Assembly: GCA_022828595.1 (NCBI GenBank) | Contig: JAKGHH010000004.1 | Span: forward strand, 82,798,270-82,862,269 | DNA: 64,000 nt | Origin: Nelumbo lutea | Lineage: Eukaryota; Streptophyta; Magnoliopsida; Proteales; Nelumbonaceae | Direction of reading: 5' to 3' | Shown: one piece after another, positions 54,961 through 64,000 of the stretch | How the letters are laid out: each line of letters begins with the position of its first letter | How positions within the stretch are numbered: the stretch's first letter is position 1 | The notes under the pieces: model-generated | Told to the model about the DNA's origin: nothing | Database searches by the model: none | Seen by the model: only the letters and a program-made list of their open reading frames with translations | Position numbers and translations under genes: made by a program

Positions 54961-57061
54961 ATATTCCCTTTTGTAGCTCAATCTGATCTCTGTACCTTCA
55001 TTCTCTATTTGTGTATGTATGTGTTTTGTGTATTTTTGTCTCCACCAAATAACCAGAAATGATCCTCAAATGGTTTTAAATGGTAGAAAATTGGATTTAA
55101 ATATCTAGATTCTAAGAGGAAGAAAGAACAGAGAGGAAAAGCGATGGAAACATAGTTGACCAGACTGGATGGGAGCAGAGACTAGACTAGGACTGGGTGG
55201 TGGGTTTTGGAACGATGAGCCACCACCATACAACTGAGGGTCTTCCCTTACCCATTACAGTGACCCAATGGTCAATGGGCAGACAGACTTTACTGTGAGA
55301 AAGTGACAATGAAGGTGTCTGTAGAAACTTCAAATTATGGAACCTAATGTGGTGACAATGAAGTTTTCGTAATCAAGCACGCCCAAAAAACTGAGTGCGG
55401 TGAAGGTGAAGTTTCAAGTGCACTAGATAAGCCAGTGCGGTGACGATTATGTTTCAAGCACGCTCAAGAACCCAATGCAGTGACGGTGAGGTTTCTGTAA
55501 TCAAGCGCGCCTGAGAACCCAATGTGGTGATGGTTGAAGTTCCTGTAATTAAGTACGCCCGAGATCCCAGTGCGGTGACAATGGGAGAATGCCAAGCAAA
55601 TTAAATTTTTCATCACTTGGGTAGTTCGGTTTTATTTTAAAAACTTAAAGGACAGTGGAAAAGATAAATTCGATTATAAGAAAACTTATGGGTATTTTGA
55701 AATAATATATATACAGTAAGGATTGAGTTAATCAGTTTCCTAAAGCATAAGGATATAAGAAATTTGCCCAATGAAATAAAAGAATGGCACTAAAGTAATT
55801 AAAGAGGTAATGAATAATATCCTTTACATGGTCACACGACTCATCCAGAATATCAGTACTCGTCTTCCCCATTTTTTTATTTGAAATCGAGATAATTAAA
55901 AAGCTCTACACCGGGATATTGCAACGCGACACCTCTCGAAATGTTCGATTCATCCAATGTCAATTCTTTCTTGTTCGGCTCCCATTTAAAACACAGGAGT
56001 AAGGTCACTTCATTGGAAAACAAAGGCATCTTTTCAGCGGAAGCACAAAATTCTGTTCGCCCTCATTTGCGGTCCTTTCTCTGTACTGTAGGTGAAACAG
56101 CAAAGGGGCATCTCCCCAAGGTATTCCACAATATATAATCTCCAGAGGAAACCTGTAGCACCCAAATCATAGCAGGTAAAAATGGTGGAAACCTCCCAGA
56201 ACACACATCACATGCACAGGCAATAAAAAAGGAGGAAAACAACACAACTATCCCGACTTACAACCCAAATCCTGTTTTCACATCTCCCCTCTACCAAGGG
56301 CCAATATCTTCTGTTAAACTGAGTCATCAACCCTTTGATAAATGGCCATAGGCATAGCTTTTCAGCCTCCTAGCTTATGGGATCCAGGAATGAACTATAG
56401 ACAACTAAATATTTGATTATCGGCATGCATTGTAGAGATATAAAAAGGGAATCCAGAAGTATTCAGCATAGCCCAGCCAGTAGCTACTCACTCGATCCTA
56501 ACTTGTACACCGGTTTAGAAACAAATGGCCTAGAACAATTTCATATTGTTCTCCACCAAAGCATCATGTATAATACAGGGTCAGCTTCCAATTTCATGGC
56601 ACTGAGGTGAAAGGATTGCTTCGAGTAAGCTGAGCTTTCCTATTTATATTCCCACTAATATATTTCCCAAAATCAGTAAAACCAGTAGAAATTATATAGG
56701 TCCAGCAATGACAACTATACATGCTAAAAAAGGAAGTTCATACTTGTTTTACAAAAAGTATAAAAAATTTATGTGTTGCTTATAACCATCCGCCAATAGA
56801 AATGTAATGCAATTTGAGTTTATCTGTACATATCTTCAATGATGGTCTAGTAATGTCAAATGAGACCAATAACTACGTCAGTGATACAGAGTGATATTTT
56901 GCAAGTTGAAGCCTTCAAGCCTCTAAAAGCACAAAGAAAAGGCTAAAAGGGAATGTGGTGCAGCCGTGCAGGTAAGCAAAAGCATTCTGGTGGTAAGAGT
57001 ATATAGTTGACAAAAGTTGTGGTATTAAAGGGAGCAGAACCAAAGGAACAAGATCCATTTA
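54961..57061. other. Intergenic; minisatellite at 55300-55585, no gene seen
   Basis: A degenerate minisatellite of 40-60-bp units is present, each with CCCARTGYGGTGACGRTGARGTTTC and AATCAAGCRCGCC-type words, about six copies between 55300 and 55585. The remaining sequence holds only short frames. Confidence 0.55.
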
Positions 57062-57191
57062 GGCTGCATTTGACATTCCTTATTTTAATGACTAATCTCC
57101 TTTTTTCTGTTAACAAAATGCCCTTATGAACACGAGTTTTTAATTGCAAAAAGGAGGTAAGTCCTTAAAATAAGGAATGCCAAATGCAGCC
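57062..57191. mobile_element. Tourist-like MITE (130 bp)
   Basis: Left GGCTGCATTTGACATTCC and right GGAATGCCAAATGCAGCC are near-perfect inverted repeats of over 30 bp. Perfect TTA duplication at 57059-57061 and 57192-57194. Confidence 0.9.
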
Positions 57192-57785
57192 TTAGCCTGC
57201 CCCATAGTTGGGGTTAGGTAAATGATGATGGCTATTCATGTAATTATGTAAATGGGCAAATTTGCCTGCATCATTACATTTTTTATCAGCAACAAAAGAT
57301 CAATTTATTAAGTATAGAAAGAAATAATGCATATGTTACAATGTATATAGGATGTGTCTTGAGACACCCTTTTTATGTAGGCTAGGCCCCATCCTGCCTA
57401 CCTCTTACAAGTTTCTTCCTTCTAGGATATAATCATACAAATTCCCTATACATTTGGTCCCTATTTGCACCCTACCTAGCTAGTGCATTTGCTACGCCAT
57501 TCCACGTGCCGGGGGGGTTCTGTAATATTTCGACCATAATTTCTATCCCCATCCATTTTTTTTCTTAATTTCACCCAGGAATGAATCCCTCATAAGAAAA
57601 GTTGGTATGTTGTATTCTGAAGAACTTGGTAAAATGGGATTCTGTGACTATCTATTGTCCTTGTTGAAGAACTCAAGAGCACTTGTGTAATCATACTTAT
57701 ATGTAATCTTTTTATTTAGACAATAAACATTCGAAGAAACAAATAAGAAGCATACTAGCACTAAAAGCTTCTGTTTCAGTTAAGT
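57192..57785. other. Non-coding; possible 3' region of the minus-strand exons
   Basis: No coding signal. If the exons at 57786 and 58331 are real, their 3' UTR would lie here on the minus strand. Confidence 0.35.
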
Positions 57786-57842
57786 TTAGCCTACCAGAGT
57801 TGAGAACTCCACTGGTGCTTTGACAGCTGGATAAATGCTAAC
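57786..57842 (-). CDS. Candidate last coding exon of an unidentified gene
   Basis: On the minus strand, TGTGCAG precedes a 57-nt segment encoding VSIYPAVKAPVEFSTLVG followed by TAA (57788-57786). The residue pattern looks like real protein. The frame is also open upstream of the acceptor (FITTPNFMDGVQ), so the exon could be longer. It pairs in phase 0 with the exon at 58331-58387. I do not recognise the family. Other exons would lie at higher coordinates, where LINE sequence begins at 58816, so the gene is probably truncated or extends far beyond. Confidence 0.4.
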   Translation of the reverse strand, partial: VSIYPAVKAPVEFSTLVG

Positions 57843-58330
57843 CTGCACACCGTCCATAAAATTCGGAGTTGTAATAAAAACCATGAAGTTAAATTCGACT
57901 CATGATTATGAGCAAGTATTAGGCCTTTTGCACGTCCAGACAAGCCAAAAACTAAGCCATATAAGTCAGCAAGGAATCCTATTATCCAAATATAAAAAAG
58001 GCCAAAGTACTCAATAAGGGTCAGAAGTGCAATTGAACCAAAGAGACTGTTCAAAGAATCATATGATATAATTCCCCTCACCTCACCTAGGTCATCAACA
58101 GGTGTTAAGGCTTTGTGGGTTTAGAGTAGAACCAACCCAGCTTTCCCTTCATGCAACAGGTTGAACAATCTGACCGTCTTGGTCAATAATGGTTTAAAAA
58201 CATTGGTTTCAGTAATACTTTGTAAACAAAGCAAGTTACATAAATGATCAAAGGTGGCATAACAAAGCTTTAAGAATCAATTGGAATGGAATTTGAGAAA
58301 ACTATAACAGTCAAAATGTACTTGGCTTAC

Positions 58331-58387
58331 CGTTTTTGGATCAATTGTCATTCCTGAAAGTGTTGCTCCCACAATCCTAAAGGACAC
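58331..58387 (-). CDS. Candidate internal exon of an unidentified gene
   Basis: The minus strand shows ATGATTTACAG, then 57 nt encoding VSFRIVGATLSGMTIDPKT, then GTAAGCC. Both splice sites are canonical and the exon is a whole number of codons (19). Together with 57786-57842 it would read in one frame. The intron between them (about 490 bp) contains a fragment of the CAAGG MITE family (58130-58205). No family recognised; upstream exons not found. Confidence 0.45.
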
Positions 58388-58815
58388 CTGTAAATCATGA
58401 AGTAACAATCATCCCAGGGCATTAGATGATTGTAAAGCCAAAACTTTCTTGTGATCATGATTGAATTAACTGTTAATTTAATATAATGAGCTCAATTAAA
58501 TGCTGCTGCAATTTTACAGGTTCAATATATGTTGCCCCAAATGATTTATCAACATAAAATAGGCAAGATACTGATATTAATATCACTTGTGAGCTTAACA
58601 TGTGCCTACTCCAATATGCCATTTTACCAAATACTTATCAGTTTCTCACTAATACAGTTGATAAAGCAACAGAGTGTGATTGTTGTCATAAAATGAATAT
58701 ACGGTTCGCTGATAAAAAAAATAAAAAGAATATATGGCGCCGATTGGTTGGTCTTCCCTAAAACCTCTGAAAATAGTAACATTCAACTAATCGTATGATG
58801 CCATTGATCAAAACT
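58388..58815. other. Sequence between the orphan exon and LINE; nothing recognised
   Basis: AT-rich; a further exon cannot be excluded but none is convincing. Confidence 0.35.
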
Positions 58816-60921
58816 CTTTTTTTTATCAGTGAAAACAATTTTATTAATAAAAAGATATGAACATTAATACAGAGATTGGGTACCCTCAGCTACCCCAATG
58901 TCAAAAAACATTCCACCTAAGATTTGCTTTACAGTCTTGCAACAGAGCCCAAAAACAATGTTCCCTATTAGCCCCTTGCTTTGCAAGCTGGTCCACAAAC
59001 CCATTTGCTGCTCTTGGAGTCCACTGAAATAAAACCTGCATATCCTTTGTAAAGTGATTAATTTTCTTAATCTCATTTCTGAATATCCATGGAGCCTTTC
59101 CATCCTGCATTAGCCAGCTTATAACCACTATGGAATCGCCTTCTACAACCAGCTTCCTTACACCTATTTCCGAGGCTTTTTGTATACCGAAAACCAGAGC
59201 TTTTAGTTCAGCTGTAATGGAGTCTCCCCACCCGATAGGGCCGGAAAACAGCCCCACTACATTCCCCATGTCATCTCTAATGACCCCACCAATTCCAGCC
59301 ATGCCTGGGTTGCCAAAACTGCTCCCATCAAAGTTTCATTTGAGGAATCCAGATTCAGGAGGATTCCAACTTGTTACTACCTTCTTTTTAGCAGATGACG
59401 AGGATGCTACAGTCCTCCAGTTCCTGATTATATCCACAGTAAAATCTGAGAATGACTCCATCGATTTTACCCATGAAGTCACTTTTAACATAATCCCTTC
59501 TATCAGTAATTCCTTGCACCTTTTCTTTCCTTCAAAAATCCTCAGATTTCTTTCCTCCCATAACATCCAAAGTACTGCTGCCCGTGTGCATCTCCACAAG
59601 GTTTTTCCTCTTCTTTTTGGCCACCTGAAAATTGAAGCTTCAAACAATCTCCCCAAGCTCACCGGGGTATCCCACCTGCATCCAAAGAGAGAAAAGAAAC
59701 ACTCCCAAATGCTGCTGGCTACAGGACAGGAAACAAAAATATGAAGGTCGCAGGTGTTAATTGCACCATGGTAAACTTCCCAACAGAAAGCACCCACTTT
59801 AGGGGGAATAGAGCGACACCAGACTTCACGGATTGGAAATTGGACCCCAGGTTGAAAAGAAGTCAAGGTTTTGAAGGACACACAACTGAACTCACTAAGG
59901 GGGTTAGGAATCCAGATTCTAGTGTCTTGCTTAGTAGGTTCAATACAAATCCCGTCGAGCATCTGAATAATAGCAGACACCAAATCCAACTCCAAGTTAC
60001 GCACATTTCTGGCGGAGACCCAGGTTCCAAGCAAAACCAGATTGTGAGGGAGAGGGGGACAGGAAATCAACCGGTTTGCCCTTAAAGCGGGACAGGGCTA
60101 AAACTAAAGGGAATAAAGTCTTTAAAGAAGAGTCACCCACCCAAACATCTTCCCAAAATTTGACTTTGTTACCTGAGTTGAGATCAAACCTGACATGATT
60201 GAGGAACAAAGGGAGGAGTTTGTGAATTGCTTTCCATGGTGAAGCACTGGAAACCCTGTAAGACACTCCAGCGTCTCAACCATTTTCAAAAAGCCCATGA
60301 ATACTAGTCACAATTTTGTGCCACAATGTCCATTTCTTGTAGGTACCTCCATACCCACTTTCCTAGTAGAGCCTCGTTCTTTTCCTTCAACCTTCCTAAC
60401 CCCAATCCTCCAAATTCTTTCCTTCTAGTTACAAGATCCCATCTTACTAAATGATCTTTCTTCTTCTCGCCTGGTTCCCACAAAAAGTCCCTCATTATTC
60501 TCTCTAATTTCTTTCTCACAACTTGAGGCAAGCTGAACACCGAGAGGTAGTAAACTGGAAGGTTTGCTAGGGTAGACTTGATAAGAGTAATCCTTCCCCC
60601 CAGATAAATATAATTCCTCTTCCACACCACTGAGTTTCTTTTCAAACCTCTCCACAACTGGATTCCAAAAACCTATGCTTTTGGGGTTTGCACCAAGGGG
60701 GAGCCCTAAATACTTGAGTGGCCACTCACTGCTTAAACATCCTAGTTCCTCGGCCCAAACATTAATCTCTTCTAGTGCTAAATTGATCCCTGCCACCTGA
60801 CTCTTGTGAAGATTCACTCTTAGATTTGTCACTTTTCAAAGAGTTTTACCAACATTCTTAGGCTTCTTGCCCCTAACTCCTCACCAGCCTCATAGAAAAT
60901 AATGATGTCATCCGCAAATTG
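58816..60921 (-). mobile_element. LINE copy 1, 3' part only
   Basis: On the minus strand this runs from QFADDIIIFYEAG (near 60915) through the end of RT, a zf-RVT-like zinc region and RNase H to a 3' tail CTGATAAAAAAAAG at 58816-58830. The sequence upstream of FADD is missing and replaced by the tail of a second LINE. Confidence 0.85.
58901..60921 (-). pseudogene. LINE ORF2 relic: end of RT, zinc region, RNase H
   Basis: Minus-strand blocks in order: RT motif FADD (60918-60907), VNLHKSQVAGINL and LKYLGLPLGANPKS (about 60700), YLGGRITLIKSTLANLPVYY (60590-60530), FGGLGLGRL (about 60410), then a zinc region with IPPKVGAFCWEVYHGAINT, and RNase H. RNase H reads NFDGSS, GIGGVIRDDMGNVVGLFSGP, TAELKAL, VEGDSIVVISW, NGFVDQLAKQG, giving D-E-D-D all present. 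The zinc region seems shortened: GAINTCDLHIFVSCPVA lacks the usual C..C segment. A TGA lies just before NFDG, and frameshifts occur near 60070, 60266 and 60660. ORF2 copies LINE RNA at the insertion site. Confidence 0.85.
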
Positions 60922-63900
60922 TCTTTTCTTTTTATCAATAACAGAATGTTTTATTAGATTAAAAAAATTGTGAAACTTTGAGTACAAGAGAGGGGAAAGC
61001 TAAAAAGTGGCCCAAAGCAAAGAATCCTTAAGCACCCCTTGCTTGGCTAACCCATCAGCCATGGAATTAGCACTTCTCTTCACCCAACTGTACTTCACCT
61101 CAATATCCCTACTCAGCCATTTAAATTTTTTCTTTTCATTTCTGTAGCTCCACAAACCATTGTTGTCTTCCTTCAACCACCTAATTACCACCTCCGAGTC
61201 CCCTTCAATGATCAAGCACCAAATGTTTAATTCTCTTGCTCTTTTGATTCCTTCCAAAGCTGTTAAAATCTCTGCCCTAAGAGAGTCACCCTCACTAATA
61301 GGGCCAGAGAACATAGCAAAAATAATCCTAGCCTCATTTTTGAAAACTCCCCCAATCCCAGAAGGCACAGGATTCCTTAAACTACAACCATCAAAATTCA
61401 GTTTCAGCCAATGACTGACCCTTAAGTGTATCAATTCAGTTAAATTCTCCATAGATCTTTCCTTGACTGAAAAAAGTTTAGAGTTCCTCTCTTCCCATAC
61501 GGACCAGCACACAGCTGCTCTAATGCTTTTCCACATGATCTTCCCTCTTTTCTTAGGCCATCTAGAGAACGAGGGAGAGTACAAGCTTTGCAAACTCACA
61601 GAGGGATTCCAAGTGCATCCAGACAAGGATGAAGCCCATTCCCAAATAGTCTTAGTAACCGAACAAGTAACCATAAGGTGGTAAGTTGTTTCCCCATTAG
61701 CTTTACAAAGAACACACCTATTGGGAAGTAAGCAAGAATTAGGTCTCTTTCTTTGAAGCAAATCGGTTGTGTTTATTCTCTCCAGGAAAGTTTCCCAACA
61801 AAAACTACCAACCCGAGGAATGGGTTTACTCCATATCTCATTAACAGGGAAGGAAAGGCCAGAGGGAGCAGGAGGATGGACCAAGGTCTAAAAACGACGC
61901 ACAGGAGAAGGAACAATTGGAGGATGGGTCCAAATTCTGGGGTCATCCTTACTCGGGTCCAAGAAAACATTTTCAAGGGTGGCTAGTAGAGACGACAAGC
62001 AACCCAAATCCGTATCCCTTATTGTTCTCCTCAACCCTAGATTCCATCCAAAACCGGAATTAGAATAAGAAGGAACTAAGAAAGAAGAAATAGGCTCATT
62101 CTTCATGTCTAACAACGCATATAAGGAGGGAAATTGGACAATCAAGATGAGTCCCCAACCCAAGGCTGCTCCCAGAATTTTACGAGATTACCAGAGTTCA
62201 GATCATACCTTATCCAAGGGGAGAAAACCAAAAGCAAATCATGAATGGCTTTCCAAGGAGAAGCAACTGTAGTCCTTGCCAAGATTCATGGATCCCAATC
62301 ATTGTCTTCCAGCCGATGTATACTAGCCACAATCTTCGTCCAGAGTTTGTCCCTTTCCATTGGAAACCTCCATAACCATTTCCCCAACAATGCCATGTTT
62401 CTTTTCCTGATATTCCCAATCCCAAGCCCTCCCAACCGCTTGCTTCTAGTTACCACCTCCCAACTCACCCTATGGTCTTTCTTCTCCTCTCCTGGTTCCC
62501 ACAAGAAATCCTTCATTAACTTTTCCACTCTACTTGAGACCTTTGCGGGAATCTTAAACACCGACAGAAAGTAAACAGGAAGGTTAGCTAGGGTAGACCT
62601 AATTAAAGTGATTCTCCCCCCTAGAGAAAGATGATTTTTCCTCCATGAGGCAAGCCTTTTCTCAAGTCTTTCTAGAACCGGGTTCCAGAAGTTGTCCTTC
62701 ATGGGATTATCTCCTAAGGGGAGACCCAAATAAGTCAATGGCCAATCCGAAATTGCACACCCTAATAACCCCGCATATTCACTTACCTCTCTCCTCCAAA
62801 TTCACTCCCACCAAACAGCTCTTATCAAAGTTCACTTTTAGATTGGGCATCTACTCAAATAATTGTATGCCCAACTTCAGGTTCCCTATCCAATTTATGT
62901 CCCCACCTTCACAGAAAAGAATTGTCATTTGCAAACTATAAGTGTGTTAGTGGTACTTGCTCCCTTCCTATTCCCCACCCTTTTACTAAGTTCCTCGCAT
63001 CAGCTCTATGAATCAGTTTGCCCAAAACATCTACAACTAGAGTGAATAGGAAGGGGGAGAGTGGGTCTCCTTGTCTTATTCCCCTCGAGGCAGGAAAGAA
63101 ATCCCTTACAACTCCATTCACCAAGATTGAATATTGGCATTTCTTAACACAACCCCAAATCCATTTACACCATCTATTTCCAAACCCAAAACTCCTCATC
63201 ACCTCCACCAGGAAAGACCAATCAACTAGGTCATAGGCCTTCTCTAAGCCTAGTTTGCAAACCACACCCTTCTTCTTAGACTTCTTGAAATTTTTCAAAC
63301 TCTCATTTGCAATCAAGATTTGATCAGTGATCTGCCTCCCCTTCAAAAACGCTCCTTGATTTGGTGCAATAATAGAAGGAAGAACTTTCTTTATTCTTAG
63401 AGACAACACTTTTGCAATTATCTTATACAGACCATGCACCAAACTGATAGGTCTAAAATCCTTAGGGTGTGAAGCCTCTTTCTTCTTCGGGATCAAAGCA
63501 ATAAAAGTGGAGTTTAAGCCCCGATTGATTATTCCCCTCCTATGAAATTCCTCTAAGACCCGCATAATATCCTACTTCACAATATCCCAGCAATCCTGAT
63601 AAAAAGCCATTGTGAATCCATCTGGGCCTAGAGCTTTTGTCCTATCCATCATAAACACTACCTCCTTAATCTCCTCTATATCAAAACCCTTCTCTAACCC
63701 CTCCTTATCCGCTACACTTAGAGTAGGCCAATCCAGCCCTTCCAGCCGAACCCTCACATTTACCGGCCTTCTGAAAATAGATTTAAAATGATTTACAAAG
63801 GCCTCTGCTATTTCTGCTTGGTGGGAAATTACTTCACCTTCGACTTCCAATTTTGAAATGAAGTTCTTCCTTCTTCTGCTATTTGCCAAAGAATGGAAAA

Positions 63901-64000
63901 ACCTCGTGTTTCTATCTCCCTCCTTTAACCATTTGCACCTAGATTTCTATCTCCAACTTATTTCCTCCTGGAGCAAAAGGTCTTCCATCTACCTTCTCAC
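60922..64000 (-). mobile_element. LINE copy 2, 3' part; continues beyond the window
   Basis: The minus strand runs from the right edge to a tail TATTGATAAAAAGAAAAG at 60922-60939, of the same style as copy 1. It carries RT, zinc region and RNase H. The endonuclease domain would lie past 64000. Confidence 0.88.
61000..63889 (-). pseudogene. LINE ORF2 relic: RT, zf-RVT and RNase H
   Basis: Motifs on the minus strand: TKALGPDGFTMAFYQDCWDI (63640-63580), FIALIPKKKEASHPKDFRPI (63490-63430), QGAFLKGRQITDQILI, KLGLEKAYDLVDW (63250-63210; the usual KLDLEKAYD with the first Asp now Gly), GIRQGDPLSPFLF (63090-63050), and an FADD box reduced to stop-FAND plus a 2-base deletion (62936-62915). The RT thumb (62738-62286) has YLGLPLGDNP and LGGRITLIRSTLANLPVYFL. 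A zf-RVT (61850-61600) has WETFLERINTTDLLQRKRP, C..C and H..C. RNase H (61400-61000) has NFDG, LRAEIL, EGDSEV and ADGLAKQG and is intact. Plant L1-type LINE, inactive. Confidence 0.9.

Overview
The window is nuclear DNA from a flowering plant. The evidence is one intronless GATL1/PARVUS-type cell-wall glycosyltransferase gene, plant lineages of Ty1/copia, Ty3/gypsy (Tat), LINE/RTE-L1 and hAT elements, and many short MITEs. It is an AT-rich, gene-poor, heavily nested transposon landscape. No species can be named. There are no bacterial operons, CRISPR arrays, rRNA or tRNA genes that I can see.

Layout. 1-1.7 kb: decayed copia gag/protease on the minus strand. 2.5-11.6 kb: MITE field, mostly hAT-like elements with 8-bp target duplications and Tourist-like pairs. 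12-14.7 kb: possible transcribed locus with splice-like signals. 16-17.1 kb: 3' end of a hAT transposon (minus). 17.1-21.8 kb: two gypsy gag relics around an LTR. 20.9-26.1 kb: more MITEs. 26.3-39.2 kb: 5' part of a hAT transposon (plus), split by a 10.5-kb Tat-lineage retrotransposon (28171-38655). That Tat element carries an intron-containing antisense gene with its own TATA box. 39.2-40.7 kb: 5' end of a gypsy element (minus). 42 kb: 168-bp tandem repeat. 43.8-44.9 kb: intact GATL1. 46-53 kb: MITEs, including a promoter-carrying deletion derivative of the hAT. 54-55 kb: DUF295/F-box relic. 57.8-58.4 kb: two orphan exons. 58.8-64 kb: two LINE copies on the minus strand, joined exactly at a reverse-transcriptase active-site motif.

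The main structural result is that the hAT 5' part (26326-39182, plus) and hAT 3' part (15971-~17088, minus) are complementary halves of one insertion. They break at the same protein position, and their outer 8-bp target duplications match at 7 of 8 bases once orientation is corrected. The gypsy gag is broken at the same two places: its start codon is at 39226 (minus) and the rest of gag starts near 17090 (plus). One ~22-kb inversion between ~17.09 and ~39.18 kb explains both. This comes from reading by eye; no alignment was run.
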